Source: Pseudomonadota bacterium
Lineage (GTDB): Bacteria; Pseudomonadota; Gammaproteobacteria; Acidiferrobacterales; UBA6901
NCBI GenBank assembly: GCA_021819085.1
Contig: JAKASJ010000015.1
Span: 1-64,000, forward strand
Length of the DNA stretch: 64,000 nucleotides
Reading direction: 5' to 3'
Shown: one piece after another, positions 46,967-57,329 of the stretch
Numbering within the stretch: position 1 is the stretch's first letter
Layout of the letters: every line of letters starts with the position of its first letter
The notes under the pieces: generated by a model
The model's input: the letters and a program-made list of their open reading frames with translations, nothing else
What the model was told of the DNA's origin: nothing
Databases searched by the model: none
Translations under genes and position numbers: made by a program

Positions 46967-47806
46967 GTGCAGACATCCATCGATCACTTCGTTTCCACTC
47001 TGCTGGACGACATCCGCCACCACCGGCTCAAGCTGCCGATCCTTCCGGAAGTTGCTCTCAAGGTCCGCGAAGCGGTTTCCGACAGCAACGCCCCCGCGGC
47101 TCGCATCGCCAAGATCGTCAGCGCCGATACGGCGCTGAGCGCACGCCTGATCCAGGTAGCAAACAGCCCGCTGTTCCGCGGCACCAACCGCATCGAGAGC
47201 GTGCAGACTGCGATCGCACGCCTTGGGGTACCGCAGGTGCGCAGCCTCGTCACCAGCCTGATCATGCAGCAGATGTACCGGACCCAGGTGCCGGCCCTCA
47301 GGCAACGCATGAAGCAGCTGTGGGAGCACAGCACCGACGTGGCCGCAATCAGTCACGCGCTGGCACGCAAATTCACGACGCTCAAGCCCGACGAGGCGCT
47401 GCTTGCCGGCCTGGTCCACGACATCGGCGCCCTCCCCATCCTGGCGCGCTCCGAGGACGTTCCCGAGCTTGCAGGCGATCCGTGCGCACTCGACGAAGTC
47501 ATCGACAAACTGCATGCGTCGGTGGGAAGGGTCATACTGGAAGCGTGGAAGTTTCCGCCCGAGCTGGTGGACGTCGCGGCCCAGCACGAAGACCTGATGC
47601 GCATTCCCGACAAGATCGCGTATGTCGACGTCGTGCTCGTAGCCAACCTGCACAGCTACCTTGGTACGGACCACCGTCTTACCCGAATCGACTGGAGAAC
47701 AATCCCGGCCTTCACCGTCCTCGGTCTCACCCCGGATCAGAGTATCGCAGCGCTGGAGGAGGCGCGCGCCGACGTCAACGAGATGAAGAATCTGCTGGCC
47801 GCATAA
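46967..47806 (+). CDS. HDOD domain signal-transduction protein
   Basis: A 279-aa protein consisting of an HDOD domain (LPILPEVALKVREAVSD, IAKIVSADTALSARLIQVANSPLF, then HALARKFTTLKPDEALLAGLVHDIGALPIL). HDOD proteins lack full HD phosphodiesterase residues and are linked to stress or motility signalling. GTG start at 46967 behind AAAGGA. It is monocistronic and divergent from miaA. Confidence 0.9.
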   Translation: MQTSIDHFVSTLLDDIRHHRLKLPILPEVALKVREAVSDSNAPAARIAKIVSADTALSARLIQVANSPLFRGTNRIESVQTAIARLGVPQVRSLVTSLIMQQMYRTQVPALRQRMKQLWEHSTDVAAISHALARKFTTLKPDEALLAGLVHDIGALPILARSEDVPELAGDPCALDEVIDKLHASVGRVILEAWKFPPELVDVAAQHEDLMRIPDKIAYVDVVLVANLHSYLGTDHRLTRIDWRTIPAFTVLGLTPDQSIAALEEARADVNEMKNLLAA

Positions 47807-47820
47807 GGGCCTGCCGCGCC

Positions 47821-49353
47821 TCAGCTTCCCCCGGATTCCGGACGCATGTGCGGAAACAGGATCACGTCGCGTATGCTCGGTGAATCCGTGAACAGCATCA
47901 CCAGCCGGTCGACCCCTATGCCCTCGCCAGCCGTCGGCGGCATTCCGTGCTCGAGCGCACGTATGTAGTCGGCATCGAAATGCATGGCTTCCTCGTCGCC
48001 GGCCTCCTTCTCCTGGACCTGCCTGCGGAAGCGCTCGGCCTGGTCCTCGGCATCGTTCAGCTCCGAGAAGCCGTTGGCAATCTCGCGTCCGCCCACGAAG
48101 AACTCGAAGCGGTCGGTCACGGACGGATCACGGTCGTTGCGCCGCGCCAGCGGTGAGACCTCGGTCGGATAGGCCGTGATGAACGTCGGGTTCCTGAGCT
48201 TCGGCTCGACCGTCTTCTCGAAGATCTCGATCTGGACCTTGCCGAGCCCATAGCTGTCCTTGAGCGGGAGGTGCAGGCCCGCCGCGACGCGCCGCGCGGC
48301 CTCCAGCGTCTCGAGGTCCGCGGGTGCGACCCCGGGATTGAAGTACAGGATCGACTCCGTGACGGTCATGCGCGCAAACGGTCTGGCAAAATCGTACTCC
48401 TCACCCTGGTAGGACAACGTGCTCGCGCTGATGACTTCCTGCGCCAGCGCACGCAGCATCTCTTCGGTCAGGTTCATCAGGTCGTGGTAATCCGCGTAGG
48501 CCTGGTAGAACTCCAGCATCGTGAACTCCGGGTTATGTCGCGTGGACAGCCCCTCGTTGCGGAAATTGCGGTTGATCTCGAAAACCTTCTCGAATCCGCC
48601 CACAACCAGGCGCTTGAGATAGAGTTCCGGCGCGATGCGCAAAAACAGCTGCATGTCGAGGGCGTGATGATGGGTGACGAACGGCCGCGCCGTGGCGCCG
48701 CCCGGTATCGCCTGCATCATCGGTGTCTCGACCTCCATGAAGTCGCGCTCGATCAGAAAGCGGCGCAGGAAGCCGACGACATCGGAGCGCACGCGGAAGG
48801 TCTTGCGCGCCACCTCGTTCATGATCAGATCGAGGTAGCGACGCCGGTAGCGTGTTTCCTGATCGGCCAGGCCGTGAAACTTCTCCGGCAGCGGCCGCAG
48901 CGCCTTGGTAAGAAGCCTCATTGCGTCGACCCTGACAGAGAGCTCCCCGGACTTGGTCTTGAACAGCACCCCCTCGGCCCCGAGGATATCGCCGATATCC
49001 CATTTCCTGAACTCCTCGTAAACCGCCTCGCCCAGCGCGTCGCGCTGCACATAGAGCTGGATGCGACCGGACATGTCCTGCAGATGCGCAAAGCTTGCCT
49101 TGCCCATGATGCGGCGCGTCATGAGGCGACCCGCCACCCGCACGCGCAGCGGCCGCGCTTCGAGCGCCGCGGCGTCGTGCCCGCCGTACTCGGCGTGCAG
49201 CTCACCCGCGACGACGTTGCGGCGGAAATCGTTGGGAAATGCCAGTCCCCGTTCACGCAGCTCCGCAAGCTTGGCACGGCGCTGGGCAATCTGGGCGTTC
49301 TCGTCCGACTGGGGCCGGGGCGTATCGTCTTCGGGGATCGCGGTCATGGTCAT
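47821..49353 (-). CDS. lysS: Lysyl-tRNA synthetase, class II
   Basis: A 510-aa class II enzyme: N-terminal OB-fold anticodon domain (about 60-160, [23 protein letters not shown]), motif 2 around [25 protein letters not shown] and motif 3 [24 protein letters not shown]. Two ATGs (49353, 49347) are close; no strong ribosome-binding site. It lies downstream of prfB on the same strand, the usual prfB-lysS pairing. Confidence 0.97.
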   Translation of the reverse strand: MTMTAIPEDDTPRPQSDENAQIAQRRAKLAELRERGLAFPNDFRRNVVAGELHAEYGGHDAAALEARPLRVRVAGRLMTRRIMGKASFAHLQDMSGRIQLYVQRDALGEAVYEEFRKWDIGDILGAEGVLFKTKSGELSVRVDAMRLLTKALRPLPEKFHGLADQETRYRRRYLDLIMNEVARKTFRVRSDVVGFLRRFLIERDFMEVETPMMQAIPGGATARPFVTHHHALDMQLFLRIAPELYLKRLVVGGFEKVFEINRNFRNEGLSTRHNPEFTMLEFYQAYADYHDLMNLTEEMLRALAQEVISASTLSYQGEEYDFARPFARMTVTESILYFNPGVAPADLETLEAARRVAAGLHLPLKDSYGLGKVQIEIFEKTVEPKLRNPTFITAYPTEVSPLARRNDRDPSVTDRFEFFVGGREIANGFSELNDAEDQAERFRRQVQEKEAGDEEAMHFDADYIRALEHGMPPTAGEGIGVDRLVMLFTDSPSIRDVILFPHMRPESGGS

Positions 49354-49433
49354 GTGCTGGCGGCTGATGTTATGGGGCACACCGGCAGCGGGCATGCGCG
49401 GCGCGCGCCGGAAGCAGAGTGTGGTTGCATGTT

Positions 49434-50532
49434 CTAAAGTCCGCTCTTCAGGCTGGCTTCGATGAAGCGGTCGAGATCACCGTCGAGCACCGCCTGAGTA
49501 TTCGCGATCTCCACGCCGGTGCGCAAGTCCTTGATGCGCGACTGGTCGAGCACGTAGGAGCGGATCTGGCTGCCCCAGCTGATGTCGGACTTGGTCTCCT
49601 CCAGTTTCTGCTGAGTCTCGCGTTTGCGGCGCAGCTCCGCCTCATACAGGCGTGCCTTGAGCATGGCCATCGCGGCCGAACGGTTCTTGTGCTGGGACCG
49701 GTCGCTTTGGCACTGGACCACGATGCCGGTGGGAACATGGGTAATGCGTATGGCCGATTCGGTGCGATTCACATGCTGGCCGCCGGCACCGCTGGCACGG
49801 TAGGTGTCTACGCGCAGATCTGCAGGATTGATATCGATGGCGATGTCTTCGTCCACCTCCGGGTACACGAACACCGAGGCGAACGAGGTATGCCGCCGGT
49901 TGCCGGAATCGAACGGGGACTTGCGCACCAGACGGTGGACACCGGTCTCGGTGCGAAGCCAGCCGTAAGCGTGGTCGGCGCTGAATTTAACGGTCGCACT
50001 TTTGATTCCGGCCACTTCGCCGTCGGACTGTTCGATCAGCTCGGTACGAAAACCCCGCCGCTCGCCCCAGCGCAGGTACATGCGCAGCAGCATCGCCGCC
50101 CAGTCCTGGGCCTCGGTTCCGCCCGAACCGGCCTGGATGTCGAGATACGCATTGGCATGATCCATTTCACCGGAAAACATCCGCTCGAACTCAAGCTCGG
50201 CCAGCCGCCGATCGAGCCCTTCGATATCGTGCGCGACCGATGCAAGTACCGCCTCATCGCGCTCTTCGCGTGCAAGCTGCAGCAGCTCATCGGCCTCGTT
50301 GAGTCCTGCGTCGAGGCGCAGCAGAGTGGCAACCACGTTTTCCAGGCGTGCCCGTTCACGACCGAGTTCCTGCGCGCGTTCCGGACTGGACCAGATGTTT
50401 GGCTGCTCCAGCTCCCTCACCACCTCCGCGAGACGTTCCTGCTTGCCAGCGAAGTCAAAGATACCCCCTGAGCGCATCAGCACGCTGGCGAAGATCGTCG
50501 AGTTTATGCAACAGCGGATTGATGTCTTCCAT
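49434..50532 (-). CDS. prfB: Peptide chain release factor 2, programmed +1 frameshift
   Basis: Release factor for UAA/UGA stops. The main frame (340 codons from 50456) holds the SPF stop-codon recognition tripeptide (RKSPFDSG) and the GGQ catalytic motif ([12 protein letters not shown]). It has no proper start of its own. The N terminus is in another frame: ATG at 50532 gives [20 protein letters not shown], then LRGYL and a TGA at 50455-50457. The site reads AGGGGGTATCTTTGAC, the classic autoregulatory RF2 slippery site with internal Shine-Dalgarno, giving a 365-aa product after +1 shift at CTT. Confidence 0.97.
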
Positions 50533-50604
50533 ATGGTCTCGAGCCTTCCGCCCTGGTGATTCGGTCAGCAGGGAAAAATGGCCAATTTAATTATTTAAAA
50601 ACAA

Positions 50605-50622
50605 ACTATTATATATTATAAT
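50605..50622 (-). promoter_or_regulatory. AT-rich promoter region of prfB
   Basis: The stretch between the unknown 192-aa gene and prfB is strikingly AT-rich (50582-50622) and contains two TATAAT hexamers on the minus strand (50608-50613 and 50615-50620), about 75-85 nt upstream of the prfB ATG. A -35 hexamer is not clear. Confidence 0.5.
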
Positions 50623-51201
50623 TCAGGTCTTACTTGAATTTCCAGGCACGGGCACGCCCAGGACCTCACCGATCACGCGCTTGACCGTCTTGATCGCCTC
50701 CGGCGCTTCGATTTCCATGATGTGTTCGATGACCCAGCGGTTATCGGTAACCGCCATCACTTCCGCTGCCTTCTCGCCGAGATAGCGCAGAAAACCGTAA
50801 CCCGGACCGCCATCCCCGAATTCAAACTCTGCGTAGTCGCAGGCACGTTCGTTGAGCGTGGCGATGAATGGCCCGACATGATCGCCGGGGCCCAGGAAGT
50901 CGACCAGATTCGAATCCATGGTTTTGGCCAGGTGCTGGCCCAGCGCATTCATGAACGTCGCGCGGTCCTCTTCGTTCAGTTGACCATACACGATCCGGTC
51001 CGTGATCTGGAGCAGGAACGCGATGAGCTCCGTGAGCAGCGCGGTATACTGGGCATCCGAGCTGATCCGGAATTCCTCCTTCTCCATGTGCCGGCCCACT
51101 TCGTGCGCCACACGCCAGATGGTCACACCCACGACACTGGCGCGATCCCCTAGGGTTTTCGGACCCTTCGATCGCCACCGCGTGTTGACTCGTATCGCCA
51201 T
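50623..51201 (-). CDS. Conserved hypothetical protein upstream of prfB (192 aa)
   Basis: A 192-aa cytosolic protein, mainly helical and acidic, with no motif I can name. It begins MAIRVNTRWRSKGP behind GGAGG and ends in a VIGEVLGVPVPG segment. The centre carries EFEFGDGGPGYGFLRYLGEKAAEVM. The frame remains open upstream to 51588, but the strong ribosome-binding site decides for 51201. It does not look secreted or DNA-binding. Function unknown. Confidence 0.8.
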   Translation of the reverse strand: MAIRVNTRWRSKGPKTLGDRASVVGVTIWRVAHEVGRHMEKEEFRISSDAQYTALLTELIAFLLQITDRIVYGQLNEEDRATFMNALGQHLAKTMDSNLVDFLGPGDHVGPFIATLNERACDYAEFEFGDGGPGYGFLRYLGEKAAEVMAVTDNRWVIEHIMEIEAPEAIKTVKRVIGEVLGVPVPGNSSKT

Positions 51202-51360
51202 CGAACCTCCGCGAACTCGCAAACCGCCATTATAGAGGGATAGTCGTCCGAGCAGAATCCTCAAAGCATCTGATGACAGCCGGTTTGCGATTCGCCGCCG
51301 GCCGGCCGCTCTGATAGAGTAACGGCTGTTTGGCAAAATCACAGCAGGCAGGATTAATCC

Positions 51361-51792
51361 ATGTCCGGACTCGATATCGAAATGGCAAGCGGAATGGCGG
51401 CATTCGAGGCCAAGGAATTTGCGCGCGCGTGGCAGCTGCTCAAGCCGATTGCCGAACAGGGCGACGCGCAGGCGCAGCATCGCATGGCCATCATGTGCCA
51501 GAACGGGCTCGGAATGGTCAAGAACGACCTGATGGCGTTCAAATGGATGCAGGCCGCTGCCGATCAGGGCTACGCGTTGGCGCAGCACGGTCTCGGCTTC
51601 ATGTATCTCTACGGCGAATGCGTCGAGAAGGATCCGCTCAAAGCCATCGAATGGCTGCGCCGCGCCGCCGAACAGGGGATGACGGGATCACAGATGACGC
51701 TGGGGATGATCTACGAACAGGGGCTGGGCGTCGAGAAGGATGAGGCGCAGGCCCGTCGGTGGTACCAGATGGCGGACGCAACCGCACGCTGA
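51361..51792 (+). CDS. Sel1-repeat protein (143 aa)
   Basis: A 143-aa protein with three Sel1-like (TPR-type) repeats: GDAQAQHRMAIMCQNGLGMVKNDLMAFKWMQAAADQ, GYALAQHGLGFMYLYGECVEKDPLKAIEWLRRAAEQ and GMTGSQMTLGMIYEQGLGVEKDEAQARRWYQMA. There is no signal peptide, so it is a cytosolic protein-interaction module. Divergent from the 192-aa gene. Specific partner unknown. Confidence 0.88.
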   Translation: MSGLDIEMASGMAAFEAKEFARAWQLLKPIAEQGDAQAQHRMAIMCQNGLGMVKNDLMAFKWMQAAADQGYALAQHGLGFMYLYGECVEKDPLKAIEWLRRAAEQGMTGSQMTLGMIYEQGLGVEKDEAQARRWYQMADATAR

Positions 51793-51857
51793 CCGGCCCG
51801 CCGCCACTTAATGCTGTCCCGGGCCTGCCCGTCCCTGGGCGCCCGGCGCCGCAACCG

Positions 51858-52055
51858 CTACTTCTTTGCCCAAGCCTTGAAGCCGTCGGTTTTCTGGGCA
51901 ACACCATCGTTGTAACCGGCATCGTAGGCCTCGTTGACGCGCTGCTCTTCGCGCTTGGGATTGTGCAGATAGCCACACGCCCAGCCATTGACGTAGTCCT
52001 TGTCCACACCGGTCTTCTCCATCTTGGTGAGGGTATCGTAGTAGACATTAGTCAT
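51858..52055 (-). CDS. Small conserved-looking hypothetical protein (65 aa)
   Basis: A 65-aa cytosolic protein starting MTNVYYDTLTKMEK behind AGAGGA. It has the features of a real small gene: Tyr/Asp-rich composition unlike random GC-rich frames (DKDYVNGWACGYLHNPK, then NEAYDAGYNDGVAQKT) and a terminal Lys pair. A G-x-x-x-G-Y/DAGYNDG pattern recurs. Family and function unknown to me. Confidence 0.65.
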   Translation of the reverse strand: MTNVYYDTLTKMEKTGVDKDYVNGWACGYLHNPKREEQRVNEAYDAGYNDGVAQKTDGFKAWAKK

Positions 52056-52949
52056 GAATCTCTGATCCTCTTTCAAAAAATGTGGTTTACCGCCGCCATC
52101 ATGGCGAGCCCGGGCCGATATATTACTCAGGCGGGCCGGGTTTTCAACCACAAGGCCCTGACGTCCCGGGTCAAACCGCTGCCCGGCCCGCGGGAATGGC
52201 ACGATAGCACCGGAAATGGCTTCCGGCGCCGAAAAGGCACCGCTGCTGAAGACGACGAGGCAAGGCACAGGGTACGGGCGACGGGGCGTTGCCCAACGCA
52301 CCCTGCCCGTGCAAAAACGGTCTATGTGCCACCGACAGGATCCGCTGCGAATTCCGTCCTCCACGGAAGCCTGCAACAGGCCACGCCCGATGGGCCGCAC
52401 GCACAATACCGCCGCTCCAGGCCGCAGTTCCGGCACCTGCAATTCGGCTCTGATTCGACCCTTGGGCAAAAGGGATCAATGTGGCCCGCAACCGGGGTCG
52501 GGAAATTGCGGAGGTCGTGCTCAAGGACCAAAGCCCCGGATCAGGGACGGTTCGTCCTATCGCCACACAGGCAAGCAACATCGATCTGCCACCCAGGCCT
52601 TGATCGCGAAAACATTGCGAGTCGGTCCGCTATCCGGTCGGCAGTGAAGAAGAGGTCTGCAGTACAGGCCGGTAACGGGCCGCGGCCCGGGGATCGCCGT
52701 TGCCATCGCCGCTGAATCCACCGGGAACATTTCTCCTGCAACATCACTGCGCTATCGCATATAAAGAGCCAATGGCCGGCGGCTGGCAAGACAGCGCTTG
52801 CACTGGTAGGTTATTCTTCCGGTTTTGTCGTTGAGAATACAGAGGCTCTGGCGTCGGATCGAGTCCGGCTCGCCAGACTGAAGTTAAGGCCCAAGCAGCT
52901 GTCCCCGAAAAAATAGCTGTGCACCCTGACCTGCGTGTCGCCGGAACCC
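52056..52949. other. Long gap before the polysaccharide cluster
   Basis: About 890 nt between housekeeping genes and the glycosyltransferase cluster. Several open frames exist on both strands (such as 52216-52647 plus) but their translations are Arg/Pro/Ser-rich and lack any fold-like pattern. I looked for 6S, tmRNA, SRP and RNase P RNA landmarks and did not see them. Confidence 0.45.
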
Positions 52950-53915
52950 ATGACTGGACCTGACTGCGCTCGGCGCTTTTTCACCATTATCGTCAACTAC
53001 AACGGTGGCTGCATGTTGTCAGAATGCCTGCGTTCAGTACTGAACCAGGGCGTGCCGGCAGAGCAGATCGTGGTCATCGACAATGGCAGTCGGGATGATT
53101 CCGTGGATCTGGCGGAACGGGAGGCGCCTGCTATAAACCTGATCCGCAATGACTGTAACGCAGGATTTGCCCGTGCCGTCAACCAAGGGCTGGAATTGGC
53201 AAACAGCGATTTTGTATTGCTTCTCAACAACGATGCGCAACTGCAGGCAGGCAGCCTGCGCGCCTTCGCCGAGGTCTTTGACGAGATTCCCACGGTGCTC
53301 ATCGCTGGGGGGCAGCTGTATTACCCGGACGGGCATCCGCAAAACTCGGTTGCGGCGATTCCGAGCCTCGCCGGCGAACTCCTGCCGAAGTTCCTGCAGA
53401 AATCGCGCAAGTCATGGCCGCTACACGGCAAATCGCAGGGCTCCAGCCCGGTAGCAGTAGAAAGCGTGATAGGCGCCTGCCTGGCGATGCGTCGCTCCGG
53501 CCTCGCGGATCTCGGAAATTTGGACGAGGATTATTTCTTTTTTCTCGAGGAAACCGAGTGGTGCCAGCGCGCACGGCGTCTCGGTTTCCAGGTCTATCAC
53601 GTTCCAGCGGCGCACGCGCTGCACGCCCAGGGACAAACTGCGAAGCGCTTTCGCAGCGCCGCCCGTATCGAATTTCAGCGATCGAAGCTGATTTTCTTTC
53701 GTAAAACTCAGGGCCGTCTTGCCTATCTGCTTGTATCCGCGGTCCTGCCGGCAAAAGCAGTCGTGAACGCGCTCTCCAACAGCCTTGCCTGCATGTTAAC
53801 CTTGTGCCAATCGGGCACGCAGCGCAGTCGCACGCTCGGTTACTGGCGAATCGTCCTTTGGCATATCCTCGGGCGCCCGAAAAGCTGGGGGTTGCCGGAT
53901 AAATGCCGCCCTTAA
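52950..53915 (+). CDS. Family 2 glycosyltransferase (rhamnosyltransferase-like)
   Basis: A 321-aa GT-A glycosyltransferase of the WbbL/rhamnosyltransferase type: FFTIIVNYNGG at the start, VVIDNGSRDDS, the metal-site LLLNNDAQL and DEDYFFFLEETEWCQRARRLGF (acceptor/catalytic region), with a hydrophobic C terminus. It begins at the ATG at 52950 or a GTG at 52935. It overlaps the next gene region and opens the LPS/polysaccharide cluster. Sugar specificity is a guess. Confidence 0.88.
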   Translation: MTGPDCARRFFTIIVNYNGGCMLSECLRSVLNQGVPAEQIVVIDNGSRDDSVDLAEREAPAINLIRNDCNAGFARAVNQGLELANSDFVLLLNNDAQLQAGSLRAFAEVFDEIPTVLIAGGQLYYPDGHPQNSVAAIPSLAGELLPKFLQKSRKSWPLHGKSQGSSPVAVESVIGACLAMRRSGLADLGNLDEDYFFFLEETEWCQRARRLGFQVYHVPAAHALHAQGQTAKRFRSAARIEFQRSKLIFFRKTQGRLAYLLVSAVLPAKAVVNALSNSLACMLTLCQSGTQRSRTLGYWRIVLWHILGRPKSWGLPDKCRP

Positions 53916-53965
53916 AGCAACTATGGTCTAATCAAGCTCTTGATGGCCAAAACGAAGACACCGCC

Positions 53966-54748
53966 ATGCCAGCCCTGAGTGTTGTCTATATTACCTGTAA
54001 TGCCGCACGCTGTTTCGACGAGAGTTTGAAAAGCGTCACCGGTCTGACTGACGACATCGTGGTCATAGATTCGGGGAGCACCGATGACACGCTTGCCATC
54101 GCTGCCCGCCATGGTGCGCGAATCGTGGTACGTGATTGGCGAGGTTTCGGACCGCAGAAGCAATTTGCCGTCGAACACGCAAATCACGACTGGGTATTGA
54201 TCCTGGATGCCGACGAAATCTTGCTGTCGCCGGCCGTTATATCGATCCGGAATGCCCTGACCGCTGCCACCCTTCCTGCCGGCTTTACGCTGCGGCGGCA
54301 CAATTTTTTTCATGGCAAGCGCATACGCTTCGGGGACTGGGGAAAAGATGAGGTACTGCGCCTGGTCGATCGGCGGCGTGGTCGATTTTCAAACGATGCG
54401 GTCCACGAGCGATGGCTCACCGACGGCTCGGTTTGCCGACTCAGTGCTGCAATCGGCCACCATTCGTTCGAAAGCTACAAGGCCATGTTGGCAAAGCTTG
54501 ACCTCTATTCAGATCTGAATGCACGCGGTCTGATGGCACGTGGCCGCACGATCAGCCGCTATGACCCCCCGCTGCACGCGCTCGCTGCCTTCCTGAAAGG
54601 CTACGTCTTCCGCCTCGGATTCCTGGACGGCAGCGATGGTGTCGGCATTGCCCTTGCCACAGCCCTGGGATCATTCATGAAATATGCCAAGGCACTGGAA
54701 TTGCGACAGGCGGCAGCGCCCATCGATCCAGCCAAGCCCAATCGATAG
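53966..54748 (+). CDS. Family 2 glycosyltransferase, LPS core (WaaE/KdtX-like)
   Basis: A 260-aa glycosyltransferase with LSVVYITCNAARCFDESLKSV, IVVIDSGSTDDT, WVLILDADEI (DxD) and the WaaE-type FSNDAVHERWL segment. These match beta-1,4-glucosyltransferases of the LPS inner core. The frame is open from 53903 (overlapping the previous gene), but MPALSVVYITC is the usual N terminus. Followed 5 nt later by a heptosyltransferase-type gene. Confidence 0.87.
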   Translation: MPALSVVYITCNAARCFDESLKSVTGLTDDIVVIDSGSTDDTLAIAARHGARIVVRDWRGFGPQKQFAVEHANHDWVLILDADEILLSPAVISIRNALTAATLPAGFTLRRHNFFHGKRIRFGDWGKDEVLRLVDRRRGRFSNDAVHERWLTDGSVCRLSAAIGHHSFESYKAMLAKLDLYSDLNARGLMARGRTISRYDPPLHALAAFLKGYVFRLGFLDGSDGVGIALATALGSFMKYAKALELRQAAAPIDPAKPNR

Positions 54749-54753
54749 CTCAC

Positions 54754-55872
54754 GTGACACAGCCTCCAAAAAACGTGCTGGTGGTCGCCACCCAACGCAT
54801 TGGCGATGTGCTGCTCACTACACCGCTGATTCGGTCCCTGCACCGGGCCTGGCCGGCCGCACACATCGACGTATTAGTTTTCGCAAATACCGAAGGCATA
54901 TTGCGCGGCAATCCCGACATCCACCGCATACTCACGGTACCCCGGCAGCGCGGTTTCTGGAGCAATCTGGAGTTTCTCATCCAGCTATTCCGCAAATACG
55001 ATGTGGCGGTAACTACCCAGACGGGTGACCGTCCCGTCCTGTATACCTGGCTGGCCGGAAAACAGCGCGCCGGTCTGTACGCGCAACGCAAGAAGGAGCC
55101 GTTGAAGATGCGCATGCTGACGCGTTCAGCGCCACTCGACGGTGTCAACACCCACACGGTGCTGATGAATCTGGCAATCGCCGATCTGCTAGGCATACCG
55201 CGCTGCCCTGAGGTGGTTGTATCCTGGACCACCGAGGACGAAGCCTCGCTTGATACCCAATTGCCGTTTGATAGCCGGGTTCGGCCCTTTGCCTTGCTCC
55301 ATGTCTATCCTAAGTTTCCCTATAAGATGTGGACCCAGGAGGGTTGGCGCAATCTCGCGCACTGGTTGCACGCGCAAGGTCTGCGGATCGTACTGTCCGG
55401 CAGCAGCGACATCGAGGAACTGAACTACGTGCAAGCCCTGTCCGAAGACCTGCCGGCAGACACCGTAAACGTGGCGGGCAAGTGGAATCTCGGACAAATC
55501 GCCTGCCTTACCAGCAGGGCCAGCCTCTATGTTGGCCCAGACACTGCGCTTACTCATGTGGCCGCAGCACTCGGCACCCCGACAATCGCCTTGTACGGCC
55601 CTTCCAGTCCCGTCAAGTGGGGACCTTGGCCGGCGCATTACCGCGGCCAGACCAACCCCTACTCGATGCGAGGCAGCCAGCGGGTCGGAAATGTGCTGTT
55701 GCTGCAGGGACCAGGACGGTGCGTGCCCTGCCTGGAAGAGGGCTGCGACCGCCACACCCGCAGCCTCAGCGATTGCCTGCAAAAACTGCAGGCGAGCACC
55801 GTCATCGATGCAGCAAAATGCATGCTGGCCACGGCAGACCCAGTGCAAACAGATCGGCCCGGGATCGATTGA
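54754..55872 (+). CDS. Family 9 glycosyltransferase (heptosyltransferase-like)
   Basis: A 372-aa GT9 protein of LPS core assembly: VVATQRIGDVLLTTPLIRSL at the N terminus and the ADP-heptose-binding C-terminal lobe with LYVGPDTALTHVAAALGTPTIALYGPS. The start is GTG at 54754. Position after WaaE-type gene supports adding a core sugar, heptose most likely. A Cys-rich segment (GRCVPCLEEGCDRH) near the end is common in this group. Confidence 0.88.
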   Translation: MTQPPKNVLVVATQRIGDVLLTTPLIRSLHRAWPAAHIDVLVFANTEGILRGNPDIHRILTVPRQRGFWSNLEFLIQLFRKYDVAVTTQTGDRPVLYTWLAGKQRAGLYAQRKKEPLKMRMLTRSAPLDGVNTHTVLMNLAIADLLGIPRCPEVVVSWTTEDEASLDTQLPFDSRVRPFALLHVYPKFPYKMWTQEGWRNLAHWLHAQGLRIVLSGSSDIEELNYVQALSEDLPADTVNVAGKWNLGQIACLTSRASLYVGPDTALTHVAAALGTPTIALYGPSSPVKWGPWPAHYRGQTNPYSMRGSQRVGNVLLLQGPGRCVPCLEEGCDRHTRSLSDCLQKLQASTVIDAAKCMLATADPVQTDRPGID

Positions 55873-56315
55873 TTACAACAGCCGGACAGGGAAGAGGTTT
55901 GCCAGCTGTGCAGGAACGGGTGCGCTTCAACGGCAAGGACATTGGCCCGATACGGTGGGACTGCGAGGCGGGTCCCGGATGCTTTGCCAGACATGCGGTA
56001 ATTCCTCTGTCCCGGCCGGAATGATCAAACGTCGGAAAGCTGTCCAGCACGGCTGCCCCGGTACGCCATGGATCGGTGAATATGGGCGACATACATGACT
56101 GGGCAATACGTTTCAGATAATTCATCCGGATGGTGATTCTTCGGAATATAATGGCGCTGCGACCAGTCTCCTGAAGCCGGGGCCGCAACCAATGGACAAA
56201 AGTGAAAGACAGCATTCGTCTGCCTCGCGACCTGCAGCTCGATATGTGTACCATCATTTGCATCGCTGCCCTGCCATTCGCATCAAAATTTTCGCGGCGT
56301 GTAACCAGGCCACCC
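55873..56315. other. Gap between heptosyltransferase and next glycosyltransferase
   Basis: About 440 nt with no credible gene on either strand. The plus frame from 56202 only prolongs the following glycosyltransferase without family similarity. No repeats or structured RNA seen. Confidence 0.4.
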
Positions 56316-57329
56316 ATGTCTGAAGCCAATGTTTCCATGCCACAATCCGTTAACGACCGGCCGCTCGTGTCGATATTACTGATTGCGTATAACCAGGAGG
56401 GGTTTGTTGCAGAGGCCGTTCGCGCCGCGCTTAACCAGACGTACCAGCCTCTGGAAATAATCATTTCCGACGACGCATCCAGCGATGGAACGTTCGCGGC
56501 CATCGAGGATGCCGTGCGTGCCTATTCCGGACCACATCGTGTAATCGTACGTCGCAATGGCACCAATCTGGGGATAGGCGCGCACCTGTCGCTGCTTGCA
56601 CAGCTGGCGAGTGGCGAATTGCTGGTTGTTGCTGCGGGCGATGACATTTCCCTGCCTAACCGATGCGAGCTCGTAGTGAAGTGCTGGATTGATCATGGAC
56701 GCAGACCCGATCTCATCGCGTCTGCGTTAACCGATATGGATGATTCGGGCATTACACATGGACGGATCACGCCAACCGATCTTGGAACATACCGGAGTTT
56801 CGAGGACTGGGCAGCGCGCCAACCATGGGTCATTGGCGCTTCACACGTCTGGACGCGACGTCTTTTTCATCAATTCGGACCAATCATGCAGGGCGCAATG
56901 GCGGAAGACCAAATTATGACGTTGCGCGCGATTGTCGCCGGCGGTGCGATCAGCCTGGGTGACCCCCTGGTGAACTACAGACGCGGAGGTTCATCTCATA
57001 AACGCGTGTTCAGGTCGGTCACGGAGAAGGTCGCCCAAATGCGGCGCAGCAACCGGCATGGGCTGATTGAGCTATCTCAACTGCAGCGTGATGCGCACCG
57101 GGCCGGGATCGCCGATAAGATGCGGTCTGTGCTGGCACCGAAATTCGCACGCGAACAATTCACTCTTGCGATGTTCGAGTCGGACAGCATTCGCCACCGC
57201 CTGGTTATCATGCTTCGCAGTCATGGCGTAAAATGGGGACATCGATTGCGCATTTTCTCATATACGACGTTCCCGCTGTTCTATGCTCCGTTGTTTCAGC
57301 TGAAATGGATATTGCGCCACAACCGGTGA
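56316..57329 (+). CDS. Family 2 glycosyltransferase
   Basis: A 337-aa GT-A enzyme: LVSILLIAYNQEGFVAEAVRAALNQTY, EIIISDDASSDGTF, the VVAAGDDISLPNRCE metal site and a downstream AEDQIMTLRAIVAGG acceptor region. It begins MSEANVSMPQS at 56316; the frame is open to 56202. It probably adds a sugar to the O-chain or outer core. The donor cannot be named. Confidence 0.87.
   Translation: MSEANVSMPQSVNDRPLVSILLIAYNQEGFVAEAVRAALNQTYQPLEIIISDDASSDGTFAAIEDAVRAYSGPHRVIVRRNGTNLGIGAHLSLLAQLASGELLVVAAGDDISLPNRCELVVKCWIDHGRRPDLIASALTDMDDSGITHGRITPTDLGTYRSFEDWAARQPWVIGASHVWTRRLFHQFGPIMQGAMAEDQIMTLRAIVAGGAISLGDPLVNYRRGGSSHKRVFRSVTEKVAQMRRSNRHGLIELSQLQRDAHRAGIADKMRSVLAPKFAREQFTLAMFESDSIRHRLVIMLRSHGVKWGHRLRIFSYTTFPLFYAPLFQLKWILRHNR

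Noticed and set aside
49434..50483. prfB as a truncated or pseudogene
   Set aside because: The classic +1 frameshift site explains the missing N terminus, so the gene is intact.
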